Shown here: in pieces, positions 1-7,972 of the stretch | Layout: every line of letters begins with the position of its first letter | Numbering within the stretch: position 1 is the first letter of the stretch | DNA from: Amorphoplanes digitatis | GTDB taxonomy: Bacteria > Actinomycetota > Actinomycetes > Mycobacteriales > Micromonosporaceae | DNA: 64,000 nucleotides | Direction of reading: 5' to 3' | Assembly: GCF_014205335.1 (NCBI RefSeq) | Contig: NZ_JACHNH010000001.1 | Location: forward strand, 1,798,001-1,862,000 | The notes under the pieces: generated by a model | Databases searched by the model: none | What the model was told of the DNA's origin: nothing | The model's input: the letters and a program-made list of their open reading frames with translations, nothing else | Program-made: the position numbers and the translations under genes

Positions 1-4
1 CGGC

Positions 5-877
5 TCAGGAAGTACGCAGTTCCGGCAGCATCGGGGCAACCATTTCCAGCACCTTCTCGTCGCCGGCATACCAGCCGCTCGCCCGCGGCCAGTGCGCGAT
101 GACGTCGGTGAAGCCCAGCCGTGCCGCCCGGCCCACCGCGTCCGCGAAGGCCTCCGGGCTGCTCAGCGACAGCACCGGCGACGTGTCCAGGTTGAGGTAG
201 CGGTCGAGCGTGCGGCCCGCGTCGGCCTCCGCCTTGGCGAAGCGGTCGCTCACCGCGGCGACCGAGCGCCACCAGGCCTCCGGGTCGTCCAGGAAACGGT
301 CGCCCGTGGTGACCCAGCCGTCGCCGTACCGGGCGGCCAGGCGCAGGGCGCGCGGGCCGTTCGCCGCGACCAGCAGGGGCGGCCTCGGGTTCTGCACCGG
401 GCCGGGGGTGCTGCGGGCGTCGACCGCCTGGTAGTAGTCGCCGGCGAAGTCGACCCGGTCGTTGCTCAGCAGCAGGTCGAGCAGCGCCAGGAACTCCGCG
501 AACCGGTCGACCCGCTGGCGCGGGGTCAGCTCCGGCCGGCCCAGCACCTCGGCGTCGAAGCCGATGCCGCCCGCGCCGACGCCCAGCAGCAGCCGGCCCT
601 CGGAGATGTCGTCCAGCGCGGTGATCTCCCGGGTGAAGTGCACCGGGTGCCGGAAGTTCGGCGATGCCACGTAGGTGCCCAGCCGGATCCGGTCGGTCAC
701 CGTCGCCGCGGCGGTCAGGGTCGGCACGGCGTCGAACCAGGGCCCGTCCACCAGATCACGCCAGCCCAGATGGTCGTAGGTCCAGGCGTGGTCGAAGCCG
801 TACTCCTCGGCCCGGCGCCAGCGGCCGGACGCGACGGACCAGCGCTCGTCGGGGAGGATCGCGATGCCTATGCGCAC
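5..877 (-). CDS. LLM-class F420-dependent oxidoreductase
   Basis: A 290-residue luciferase-like (alpha/beta barrel) monooxygenase-family protein. It opens with the strand MRIGIAILP, followed by YDHLGW at about residue 35 and the GVGAGGIGFDAEVLGRP stretch near 100, which is typical of the F420-dependent LLM subgroup. The length is normal for the family, and both start and stop lie inside the window. It sits 14 bases downstream of a MarR-family regulator on the same strand, so the two are probably co-transcribed and the oxidoreductase is likely the regulator's target. The family reduces or oxidises varied small molecules using reduced F420 or FMN. The substrate cannot be told from sequence. F420 rather than FMN use is inferred from the fgd gene at 3914. 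Confidence 0.85.
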   Translation of the reverse strand: MRIGIAILPDERWSVASGRWRRAEEYGFDHAWTYDHLGWRDLVDGPWFDAVPTLTAAATVTDRIRLGTYVASPNFRHPVHFTREITALDDISEGRLLLGVGAGGIGFDAEVLGRPELTPRQRVDRFAEFLALLDLLLSNDRVDFAGDYYQAVDARSTPGPVQNPRPPLLVAANGPRALRLAARYGDGWVTTGDRFLDDPEAWWRSVAAVSDRFAKAEADAGRTLDRYLNLDTSPVLSLSSPEAFADAVGRAARLGFTDVIAHWPRASGWYAGDEKVLEMVAPMLPELRTS

Positions 878-891
878 GTCAGGACGCTATC

Positions 892-1356
892 TCACGCAGA
901 ACGCAGGCCCTCCTCGCCACCCGCCGCAGGGGGATCGGCGGCCGCGTCGAACGCACCGAGCGCCCGGACCAGATCGGCGCGGCGGGCCGGGCTCATGCGC
1001 TCCAGCACCTCGAGCAGGGCCGCGCGGCGGCGGTCCCGCAGCTCGTCCAGCAGCCGCCGGGCCGCCGGGGTCGGCAGCAGCCGGACCTCCCGCCGGTCGC
1101 GGGGATCCGGCACCCGGCGCAGCAGGCCGGTCGCCTCGAGGCGGTCGCAGAGCCGGCTCGCCGACGAGGGGACCACCTCGAGCGCCTCGGCGAGGCGGCT
1201 CATGTTGGTGTGCGGGTTGCGCGAGACGATCGTGAGGACGCGCAACTGCGCCGGCGGTACCACCGGCGACTGCGCCAGCCGGGCGCGCTCAAGGACGCTC
1301 AGCAGCGACTCGACCGTCGATTCCACCGCCGCGGCGACGTCTGTGAGGGGCTCCAT
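892..1356 (-). CDS. MarR-family transcriptional regulator
   Basis: A 154-residue winged-helix regulator. Residues about 35-105 carry the MarR core: a recognition helix region around SRLAEALEVVPSSASRLCDRLE, then the wing with the family signature DPRDRREVRL near residue 82-91. Flanking N- and C-terminal helices would form the dimer interface. MarR proteins bind short palindromes as dimers and are released by small phenolic or oxidising ligands. The gene lies directly upstream of the oxidoreductase at 5-877 in the same direction, a common arrangement for autoregulated detoxification pairs. The ligand is unknown. Confidence 0.88.
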   Translation of the reverse strand: MEPLTDVAAAVESTVESLLSVLERARLAQSPVVPPAQLRVLTIVSRNPHTNMSRLAEALEVVPSSASRLCDRLEATGLLRRVPDPRDRREVRLLPTPAARRLLDELRDRRRAALLEVLERMSPARRADLVRALGAFDAAADPPAAGGEEGLRSA

Positions 1357-1455
1357 GCCGGTCCTCTGTGTACGAGAAGTGTGAGCGTCACCGTACCGAC
1401 CGGCCGGGCGGCGGGCCGCAGGCGCGTCCGGCGCACCGCGGTCGCGGCCGCGGAT

Positions 1456-1863
1456 TCACCGAACCGTGGCGCCCGCGACCGACTTCTCGAAGTGGATCAG
1501 GCTGCCGCGGCGCGGTGCGGACTGCATCCGGACGTTCTCGCTCAGCGCCCTGATCAGGAACAGGCCCCGTCCGCGGTCGTCGCCACGGGCCGGCCCACCC
1601 GCCGTGGACGGATCGAAGCCGGCACCGTTGTCGCGGACGTCGATGGCGCAGCGGTCCTCCGCGACGTCGAGGTCGACCTCGATCCGGTCGGCGCCCGCGG
1701 CGTGCTCGACCACGTTGGCGCAGGCCTCGGTCAGCGCGAGCTCCAGGTCGTGGCCGTCGTCGCGGGAGAGGTGGCACAGCGACAGCGCGCAGCGCAGCAG
1801 CCGGCGGATCGTCGGGACGCTGTCGGCCTCGCGGGGCAGGGCGAGTCGTAGCGAGATGCGCAT
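1456..1863 (-). CDS. RsbW/SpoIIAB-like anti-sigma factor kinase (HATPase_c)
   Basis: A 135-residue stand-alone GHKL ATPase domain of the type that acts as anti-sigma factor or anti-anti-sigma kinase in actinomycetes. The N box is ELALTEACANVVEHA (residues 41-55), the G1 box DVRDNGAGFDP (76-85) and the G2 box GRGLFLI (98-104). The ATG at 1863 was chosen because an AAGGAGG ribosome site lies about ten bases upstream. A longer in-frame start at 2061 would overlap the divergent sigma gene and adds only low-complexity residues. The start is divergent to the sigma-GH fusion at 2060, with 196 bases between the two, so shared regulation is plausible. Its partner sigma factor is not shown by the sequence. 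Confidence 0.85.
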   Translation of the reverse strand: MRISLRLALPREADSVPTIRRLLRCALSLCHLSRDDGHDLELALTEACANVVEHAAGADRIEVDLDVAEDRCAIDVRDNGAGFDPSTAGGPARGDDRGRGLFLIRALSENVRMQSAPRRGSLIHFEKSVAGATVR

Positions 1864-2059
1864 GGGGCGTCTGCCTCCTTCGTCCGGCCTCGGCTTCTGT
1901 CTGTGCCCGTTCGGGGCCGGACCTAACCTCGGGTGGATCCGGAACTGATCGCCCGAAGTTCCTGTTATCGCGGGCCGTTCGGCCGGTCTCCCTTTCCGTG
2001 GTCGGCAAAACGCCGGACGCGAGCGATGATCGATGCCCCACGGAGAGGTCACGACACCC
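1864..2059. promoter_or_regulatory. Divergent promoter region, anti-sigma kinase / sigma-GH128 gene
   Basis: A 196-base intergenic stretch between two divergently starting genes. Ribosome sites are visible at both ends: AAGGAGG for the minus-strand kinase and GGAGAGG at 2042-2048 for the plus-strand sigma gene. No -10/-35 pair could be assigned with confidence. If the fused sigma factor is autoregulatory, its promoter should lie here. Confidence 0.5.
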
Positions 2060-3904
2060 ATGGCGTTTCAACCGGACACCGCGACGGTGGTCGCCGCCCG
2101 CGCGGGCGACCCGGCCGCGGTCGACCTCCTCGTCGCCGGGTACCTGCCGCTGGTGTACACGATCGTCGGCCGGGCACTGGACGGGCACGCCGACGTCGAC
2201 GACGTCGTCCAGGACACCATGCTCCGGGTGCTGCGCAACCTCGGCGACCTGCGCGAACCCGCGGCGTTCCGGTCCTGGCTGGTGGCGATCACCGTGCGCC
2301 AGGTCCGCGAGCGGCACCGGGTACGCCGGTCGGCGCCGGACGTGCTGCTCCCCGACGACGTGCGCGACCCGGGCGCCGACTTCACCGACCTGGCGATCAC
2401 CCGCCTCGAGCTGGCCGGGCAGCGTCGCGAGACCGCCGAGGCCACCCGCTGGCTGGACGAGGACAACCGCGAGCTGCTCTCGCTGTGGTGGCTGGAGGCG
2501 TCCGGCGAGCTCACCCGCGACGAGATCGTCTCGGCGATCGAGGTGAGCAGGCAGCACGCCGCGGTCCGCATCCAGCGCATGAAGGGCCAGCTGGAGACGG
2601 CCCGGGTGGTGGTCCGGGCGCTGGCGGCGACCCCGCCCTGCCCGGAGCTGGGCCTGGTCACCGCCGACTGGGACCGCCGGCCCGGCGCGCTCTGGCGCAA
2701 GCGCATCGCCCGGCACACCCGGGACTGCCGGCAGTGCGCGCCGGCCTGGTCGGGCCTGGTGGCGGCGGAGCGGCTGCTGGCCGGCATGGCGCTCGTCCCG
2801 CTGCCGCACGCGTACGGCGGCGGACCGGCCGCCCTCGGCGGGGCGCACGCCGCCGGGCACGCCGCCGCGCCCGCGGCCTCGGGCAAGGCGGTCGCCGCGG
2901 AGGTCGCGGTCCGGGGCGCCGCCGGAGTCGGCCGGCGGGTGCTGACCGCCCTGCTGGCCACCGGCGCGGTCGCCGGTGCCGCCGCCGCGGTCGTGTACAC
3001 CGGCGGCGACGAGCCGGTCGCCGGCGCCGCCGCGGTGGTGTCGACCTCGGCGCCCGCGCCGCGGCTGTCCCTGCCGGCGCCCGGCGCCACCTCGGCGTCG
3101 CCGTCGGCCCGGCCCTCGGCGGCCAGGTCGAGGACCCGGACGCCCGCGACGCCGGTGCCGCCGGCTCGCGACTCGGCCAAGAAGGGCGTCGGCACCTGGC
3201 GATTCGACGGGATCAAGGGCGCGCTGCGGGACGTCGGCGCCGGCTGGTACTACAACTGGTCGCCGGACGACGACACCATGCCCGGGCCCGCCGGCGTCGA
3301 GTTCGTCCCGATGATCTGGGGCCGGCAGAACGCCACCGCCGCGACCTTCGCCAAGGCGAAGCGGGAGGGCGAGGTGCTGCTCGGCTTCAACGAGCCGGAC
3401 ATGGCCGGGCAGGCCGACATGAGCGTCGAGGACGCGCTCGGCGCCTGGCCCGGGCTGGAGGGCACGGGCATGCGGCTCGGCAGCCCCGCGGTCGCGTTCG
3501 GCGGTGACACACCCGGCGGCTGGCTGGACCGGTTCATGAAGGGCGCGAAGGCCAGGAACCTGCGCGTCGACTTCATCACCCTGCACTGGTACGGCTCGGA
3601 CTTCAGCGACGCCGCGGTCGCACAGTTCCTCGGCTACGTCGACGCCGTCCACGCCAGATACCGCCTGCCGATCTGGGTCACCGAGTACGGCCTGATCAAC
3701 TTCACCGGCACGCCGAAGTACCCGACGGGCGCCCAGCAGGCGGCGTTCATCAAGGGCACGACCGCCGCGATGCGGCGACGCTCCTTCGTCGAGCGGTACG
3801 CCTGGTTCGGCCTGCCGGCGATCGGCGACAGCGTCGACTTCGGCCTCTACCTCGATGCCTCGACGCCGACCGAAGCGGGCAGGGCGTACCGGGCCGCAGG
3901 ATAG
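2060..3904 (+). CDS. ECF-type sigma factor fused through a zinc motif and TM helix to an extracellular GH128-like glycoside hydrolase
   Basis: A 614-residue multi-domain protein. Residues about 12-90 are sigma region 2 (DDVVQDTMLRVL at 47-58) and about 125-185 region 4. Residues 219-226 carry H-x3-C-x2-C, the ZAS-type anti-sigma zinc motif. One hydrophobic helix lies near 293-313, followed by a Ser/Pro/Thr-rich linker (about 325-375). Residues 377-614 form a GH128-type (Asl1-like) glycosidase domain with the acid/base region GFNEPD (E445), LHWYG near 508-512 and the second carboxylate in VTEYG (E542). The expected topology is sigma domain inside, hydrolase outside. GH128 enzymes cleave beta-1,3-glucan, so a receptor-like role in sensing glucan is inferred, not shown. 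ATG 2060 was chosen for its GGAGAGG site; an in-frame ATG at 2033 is also possible. Confidence 0.85.
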   Translation: MAFQPDTATVVAARAGDPAAVDLLVAGYLPLVYTIVGRALDGHADVDDVVQDTMLRVLRNLGDLREPAAFRSWLVAITVRQVRERHRVRRSAPDVLLPDDVRDPGADFTDLAITRLELAGQRRETAEATRWLDEDNRELLSLWWLEASGELTRDEIVSAIEVSRQHAAVRIQRMKGQLETARVVVRALAATPPCPELGLVTADWDRRPGALWRKRIARHTRDCRQCAPAWSGLVAAERLLAGMALVPLPHAYGGGPAALGGAHAAGHAAAPAASGKAVAAEVAVRGAAGVGRRVLTALLATGAVAGAAAAVVYTGGDEPVAGAAAVVSTSAPAPRLSLPAPGATSASPSARPSAARSRTRTPATPVPPARDSAKKGVGTWRFDGIKGALRDVGAGWYYNWSPDDDTMPGPAGVEFVPMIWGRQNATAATFAKAKREGEVLLGFNEPDMAGQADMSVEDALGAWPGLEGTGMRLGSPAVAFGGDTPGGWLDRFMKGAKARNLRVDFITLHWYGSDFSDAAVAQFLGYVDAVHARYRLPIWVTEYGLINFTGTPKYPTGAQQAAFIKGTTAAMRRRSFVERYAWFGLPAIGDSVDFGLYLDASTPTEAGRAYRAAG

Positions 3905-3913
3905 GGTCGAAGC

Positions 3914-4921
3914 ATGATTCGGTTCGGCTACAAGGCATCGGCGGAGCAGTTCGCCCCGCGCGAGTTGCTCGGCTACGGCGTTCAGGCGGAGCGGCTGGGC
4001 TTCGACTCGGTCTTCGTCAGCGACCACCTCCAGCCCTGGCGGCACGACGGCGGGCACGCGCCCGCGGCGCTGCCCTGGCTCGGCGCGCTCGCGGCGGGCA
4101 CCGAGCGGGTGCTGCTCGGCACGAGCGTGCTCACACCGACCTTCCGCTACCACCCCGCCGTCGTCGCGCAGGCGTTCGCCACCCTCGGCTGCCTCGCGCC
4201 CGGCCGGGTCATCCTCGGCGTCGGCTCGGGTGAGTCGCTCAACGAGGTCCCGCTCGGCCTGGCCTGGCCCGACGGCAAGGAGCGCTTCGCCCGCCTCAAG
4301 GAGGCGGTCACCCTCATCCGCCGGCTCTGGACCGAGGACCGCGTGACCTTCGAGGGCGCGTTCTACCGCACCGAGGTCGCCACGATCTATGACAAGCCCG
4401 AGCAGCCGGTGCCGATCTACATCGGCGCGTCCGGCCCGGCCGCGACCCGCCTCGCCGGTCGCATCGCCGACGGCTTCATCACCACCAGCGGCAAGGGCCG
4501 CGAGCTGTACACCGAGACGCTGCTCCCGGCCGTACGGGAGGGTGCGGAGAAGGCGGACCGCCCGCTGGACGATCTCGACCTGATGATCGAGGTGAAGGTC
4601 TCGTTCGACCCGGACCTGGAGAAGGCGCGCAACGACACCCACTACTGGGGTGCGCTGGCGCTCTCGCCGGAGGAGAAGACCGGCGTCGAGGACCCGATCG
4701 AGATGCAGCGCCGCGCGGACGCGCTGTCGGTCGACCGCACGGTGACCCGCTGGATCGTCTCGTCCGACCCGGACGAGCACGCGGCGAAGGTGGCCGAGTA
4801 CCTCGAGATGGGCTTCAAGCACCTGGTCTTCCACGCGCCGGGCCCGGACCAGGACCGCTTCCTGCACGTGTACGGCGAGGAGATCCTGCCCCGGCTCCGT
4901 GACCGTGCGAAGAACCTCTAG
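3914..4921 (+). CDS. fgd: F420-dependent glucose-6-phosphate dehydrogenase
   Basis: A 335-residue LLM-family enzyme that oxidises glucose 6-phosphate to 6-phosphogluconolactone while reducing cofactor F420, supplying F420H2 in the cytoplasm. It matches mycobacterial FGD1 closely: the N terminus FGYKAS, SDHLQPW with H38 and W42 (equivalents of FGD1 His40/Trp44), GSGESLNE near 108-115, and conserved lysine/arginine phosphate ligands in the second half. Length is the usual one. It starts nine bases after the stop of the sigma-GH128 fusion and could be read through from it. Its stop abuts the stop of the convergent GT2 gene. It implies that the organism makes F420 and explains the F420-type oxidoreductase at the window start. 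Confidence 0.95.
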   Translation: MIRFGYKASAEQFAPRELLGYGVQAERLGFDSVFVSDHLQPWRHDGGHAPAALPWLGALAAGTERVLLGTSVLTPTFRYHPAVVAQAFATLGCLAPGRVILGVGSGESLNEVPLGLAWPDGKERFARLKEAVTLIRRLWTEDRVTFEGAFYRTEVATIYDKPEQPVPIYIGASGPAATRLAGRIADGFITTSGKGRELYTETLLPAVREGAEKADRPLDDLDLMIEVKVSFDPDLEKARNDTHYWGALALSPEEKTGVEDPIEMQRRADALSVDRTVTRWIVSSDPDEHAAKVAEYLEMGFKHLVFHAPGPDQDRFLHVYGEEILPRLRDRAKNL

Positions 4922-5908
4922 TTACCCGTAGTAGTTCTCGCCGGGTACGGCGCGCAGGTGTGACGGGCCGCTGCGCTCGTCCCGGCCCTCACCGCGGATG
5001 ACGGTGAGGTCGGGGCGGCGTGAGCCAGCGCCGCGCCGGGTGGCACGGTCCCGGGCCGGCGACGCGGGAGGGCGGGCGGCGTGGCGCCCGGTCGGCTCGT
5101 CGGCGCGGACGAACGGGGCCGGCGCCGGCGCCGGGTCGTAGCGGGCGGTCTGGTGGTGCCGCGGTTCCGGTCGGTGGCCGATCCGCCACCGGCGCACGTA
5201 CTCCGAGCCGGCGGTGCGCAGCGCGCGCAGCGCGGCCGGGAGCAGCCGGCGCTGCCGGTCGCCGTGTATTCGCGGGTAGCCGACGGTGGCCACCTCCACC
5301 ACCCGCAGCCCCTGCGTCGCCATCCGGATCGTGGTCAGGGTGTCGATCTCGGGTCCCTCGCCCCAGGCGAGGCCGCGCCGGGGGCCGCGCACCTCGGGGG
5401 AGGGCAGCTCGAGCGCCGGGATCAGCTCGCGCCAGTAGGCGTCGTAGCCGCAGGTGAGGTCGGTGAAGCGGGTGCCGAAGAAGAGGTTCACCGCGCGGCT
5501 CAGCACGAAGTGCGCGGCGCGCACCAGCGCGCCGCCGTCGCGGTGATCGCCGCCGGGCCGGAAGCGGGAGCCGTGCGCGGCCTCGGCGCCGGAGAGCAGG
5601 GCGTCGACGAAGCGGTAGATCTCGCCGGGGTCGGCGGAGCCGTCGGCGTTGAGGGTGACGACGATGTCGCCGGTGCTCGCGGCGAAGCCGCAGACCAGCG
5701 CGTTGCCCTTGCCGGAGCGGGTCTGCCGGATCACGACCACGTCGGGGCGGACCTCGCGGGCGACAGCGACGGTGTCGTCCTGCGAGCGGCCGTCGACCAC
5801 GACGACCTCGTGGACGGGCGGCAGGTTCTCCAGGATGAGGGGCAGGTTGTGCTCCTCGTTGAGTGCGGGGATGACAACGGTCACGGTGGGGGACGGCGCG
5901 GGAGGCAT
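4922..5908 (-). CDS. Family 2 glycosyltransferase, dolichol-phosphate-mannose-synthase type
   Basis: A 328-residue protein with a GT2 (GT-A fold) domain over about residues 8-230. Motifs are VVIPALNEEHNLP (11-23), VVVDGRSQDD (35-44), a conserved RSGKGNAL, and the metal-binding NADGSADP (about 87-94). It most resembles polyprenyl-phosphate sugar transferases used in cell-envelope glycolipid synthesis, but lacks the C-terminal membrane helices of some DPM synthases. The last roughly 90 residues are Arg/Pro/Ala-rich and probably disordered. It converges with fgd (no gap) and starts divergently from the HAD gene at 6039. The sugar donor is not evident. Confidence 0.85.
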   Translation of the reverse strand: MPPAPSPTVTVVIPALNEEHNLPLILENLPPVHEVVVVDGRSQDDTVAVAREVRPDVVVIRQTRSGKGNALVCGFAASTGDIVVTLNADGSADPGEIYRFVDALLSGAEAAHGSRFRPGGDHRDGGALVRAAHFVLSRAVNLFFGTRFTDLTCGYDAYWRELIPALELPSPEVRGPRRGLAWGEGPEIDTLTTIRMATQGLRVVEVATVGYPRIHGDRQRRLLPAALRALRTAGSEYVRRWRIGHRPEPRHHQTARYDPAPAPAPFVRADEPTGRHAARPPASPARDRATRRGAGSRRPDLTVIRGEGRDERSGPSHLRAVPGENYYG

Positions 5909-6038
5909 GGCGGTGGCTCCTCGGCGGGGGGACGGGCGCGGGGTCTGCGGGTGTGGAGACCGCCATCAACTTACCAATCGATTACGGTGAGTCAACTAGG
6001 TGGATACCACCGGTCTCAGAATTACGGAGGGTTAGCTA
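5909..6038. promoter_or_regulatory. Divergent promoter region GT2 / HAD, with a short inverted repeat
   Basis: This 130-base gap is clearly AT-richer than its surroundings. It contains an inverted repeat GGTGG-ATA-CCACC at 5999-6011 and a ribosome site GGAGG at 6026-6030 serving the ATG at 6039. The repeat could be an operator or a 5' hairpin for the HAD transcript; five-base arms are too short to be certain. Confidence 0.4.
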
Positions 6039-6698
6039 ATGGGTGGGGTGCGGGCTGTGGTCTTCGACCTGGACGGCGTCATCATCGACACCGAGGAGGT
6101 CTGGGAGGAGGTGCGCCGCGGCTACGTGGCCGAGCGCGGCCGGCGTTTCCTGCCCGACAGCCAGGGCCGGATGATGGGCATGAGCACGCCCGAGTGGTCC
6201 ACACACCTCAGTGCGGACCTGGGCGTGCCGCGCACCCCGCGCGAGGTCGCCGCGGACGTGCTCGACCGGATGGCCGCGCGCTACCGCGAGGACCTGCCGC
6301 TGATCCCGGGCTCGGTCGAGGCGGTCCGGCGGATCGCCGGGCACTTCCCGGTTGCCCTGGCCAGCTCGTCCGCGCGGATCCTCATCGACCAGGTGCTCGA
6401 GACGGCCGGGCTCACCGACACGTTCCGGGTGACGCTGTCCACCGAGGAGGTGCCGCGCGGCAAGCCCGCGCCGGACGTGTACCTGGCCGCGGTCGAGCGC
6501 CTCGGGCTGACCCCGGAGGTCTGCGCGGCCGTCGAGGACTCCAGCAACGGCCTGCGCTCGGCCGCCGCGGCCGGGCTCGCGGTCATCGCGGTGCCGCACG
6601 GGGTCTACCCGCCCGCCGAGGACGCGCTGGCGCTGGCGAGCCTGGTCATCGACGGCCTGGACGAGCTGACCGTCGAGGCGGTCGGCAAGCTGCGCTGA
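6039..6698 (+). CDS. HAD-superfamily hydrolase, beta-phosphoglucomutase-like
   Basis: A 219-residue haloacid-dehalogenase phosphatase. Motif I is DLDGVIIDTE (nucleophile and acid Asp at the two D positions of DxD), motif II ALASSSA near 107-113, the motif III lysine in RGKPAPDVY (about 144-152), and motif IV VEDSSNG (about 167-173). A helical cap after motif I fits the beta-phosphoglucomutase/phosphatase subclass. A GGAGG site lies eight bases before the ATG. It ends three bases from the stop of the convergent monooxygenase gene. Substrates in this class are small phosphorylated sugars or phosphoglycolate and cannot be fixed from sequence. Confidence 0.88.
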   Translation: MGGVRAVVFDLDGVIIDTEEVWEEVRRGYVAERGRRFLPDSQGRMMGMSTPEWSTHLSADLGVPRTPREVAADVLDRMAARYREDLPLIPGSVEAVRRIAGHFPVALASSSARILIDQVLETAGLTDTFRVTLSTEEVPRGKPAPDVYLAAVERLGLTPEVCAAVEDSSNGLRSAAAAGLAVIAVPHGVYPPAEDALALASLVIDGLDELTVEAVGKLR

Positions 6699-6701
6699 CG
6701 G

Positions 6702-7886
6702 TCACACCAGCGTGGCCTCGTAGTCCGGCAGATCGATGCCGGCGCTCCGGTCGCCCGCGACCCGCATGGTCAGGGCCATGAACCAGCCCTGGTTGTGCAG
6801 CCAGTTCCGGACCCGGATGCCGTACGCCCGGCGCGGCGCCAGGAACCGGCCGGCACCGCCGCCGCCCCGCTGCGCGCGCCGGGCGAACGCGCCGATCCGG
6901 GCCTGGTAGCGGGTGAACGCCGCCGCGTGGTCGCCGCCCGCCGCGGCCAGCTCACCGGCCAGCACGTACGCCGCGACCACCGCCGTGCCGTTGCCCATGC
7001 CCCCGATCGTGGCGCCGCAGGCCGCGTCGCCGACCAGCGCGATCCGGCCGCGGTGCCAGGTGTCGATGTCGACCCGGCAGATCTGGTCGAAGTAGAGGTC
7101 GTCGGCGGTGTCCAGGGCGTCGAGCAGGCGCGGCACCCGCCAGCCCAGCCCCGCGAAGCGCTCGCGCACGATGCGCTTCTGCGCGGAAAGGTCGTGCCGG
7201 TCGTACGCGATCTCCGGCGACGCGAACGCGACGAACGCGCCCGCCCGGTCCGGATCGCGGTGGTCCCCGCCGATCGAGACCAGCCGCCCCGGCACGTTGT
7301 AGTTCAGCGTGTCGCGGCCCAGGCCGAGATCGTTCGGCACGTCCCAGCCGGCCACGTAGTAGCCGAGGTGGCGCACGAACTGCCGCTCCGGCCCGAAGGT
7401 CAGCCGCCGCACGGCGGAGTGCACCCCGTCCGCGCCGATGACCAGGTCGAACGTGCGCCGGGCGCCGCCGGCGAACGTGACGTCGACGCCGTCCGGCGTC
7501 TCGTCCAGCGCCGCGATGCTGTCGCCGAACAGGTACTCCGTCCATTCGGCGCCGGCGGCGCAGAGGATCCGCGAGAGGTCGCCGCGCAGGATCTCGACGT
7601 CGCCGCCGGCGAAGTCGGACGGCATCTCCATCAGGCGCCGGTCGTGCTCGTCGACGAACCGCATCGCCGTCCCGCCGGTCTGCACCGCGCGCAGCTCCTC
7701 CAGCACCCCCATCCTGCTCAGCAGCCCCAGGTGCACCGGGCCGCGGTAGTCGACGGCGTTGCCGCCGGTGCGCAGCGCCGGTGCGATCTCCACGATCGTC
7801 GGCCGGAAGCCGTGCCGGCCCAGCCAGTAGGCCAGCGCGGGTCCGGCGATGCTCGCGCCGGAGATGAGGACGGTCCTGCCGTTCAT
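6702..7886 (-). CDS. FAD-dependent monooxygenase (PHBH/UbiH class A type)
   Basis: A 394-residue flavoprotein hydroxylase. The N-terminal Rossmann fold carries ISGASIAGPALAYWLGRHG (GxGxxG-type, residues about 8-26). The DG motif is in VIGADGVHSAVRR near 157-169, and the second FAD-binding GD motif is in IALVGDAACG near 284-293. The family uses NAD(P)H and oxygen to hydroxylate aromatic or polyketide substrates and includes tetracycline-inactivating enzymes. The gene is divergent from a TetR-family regulator at 7973, the usual layout for an inducible detoxification enzyme. An aromatic or antibiotic-like substrate is inferred only from that layout. Confidence 0.88.
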   Translation of the reverse strand: MNGRTVLISGASIAGPALAYWLGRHGFRPTIVEIAPALRTGGNAVDYRGPVHLGLLSRMGVLEELRAVQTGGTAMRFVDEHDRRLMEMPSDFAGGDVEILRGDLSRILCAAGAEWTEYLFGDSIAALDETPDGVDVTFAGGARRTFDLVIGADGVHSAVRRLTFGPERQFVRHLGYYVAGWDVPNDLGLGRDTLNYNVPGRLVSIGGDHRDPDRAGAFVAFASPEIAYDRHDLSAQKRIVRERFAGLGWRVPRLLDALDTADDLYFDQICRVDIDTWHRGRIALVGDAACGATIGGMGNGTAVVAAYVLAGELAAAGGDHAAAFTRYQARIGAFARRAQRGGGGAGRFLAPRRAYGIRVRNWLHNQGWFMALTMRVAGDRSAGIDLPDYEATLV

Positions 7887-7972
7887 GGCGGCTCCAAACT
7901 GTGTCCGTAGGAATCAGTTATTTTCTGTGTACGGTAGATACAGTTGTCGCCGGGACGCAAGAGGGTTGACGG
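7887..7972. promoter_or_regulatory. Divergent promoter/operator region, FAD monooxygenase / TetR regulator
   Basis: An 86-base AT-rich gap between divergent genes. It contains two similar elements in direct orientation, CTGTGTCCGTAG (7899-7910) and CTGTGTACGGTAG (7925-7937), 26 bases apart start to start. The second continues to ACAG, giving an imperfect CTGT...ACAG dyad. These are candidate binding sites for the adjacent TetR protein. The spacing puts both on roughly the same DNA face. Confidence 0.5.

Noticed and set aside
2033-2059. Alternative start of the sigma-GH fusion at ATG 2033
   Set aside because: The GGAGAGG at 2042-2048 lies downstream of it and fits ATG 2060; nine extra residues are not needed for region 2.
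1388-4867. A long open frame on the minus strand spanning several genes
   Set aside because: It runs antisense to the sigma-GH and fgd genes, has low-complexity Arg/Pro/Gly/Ala content, and no domain. High GC removes stop codons from shadow frames.
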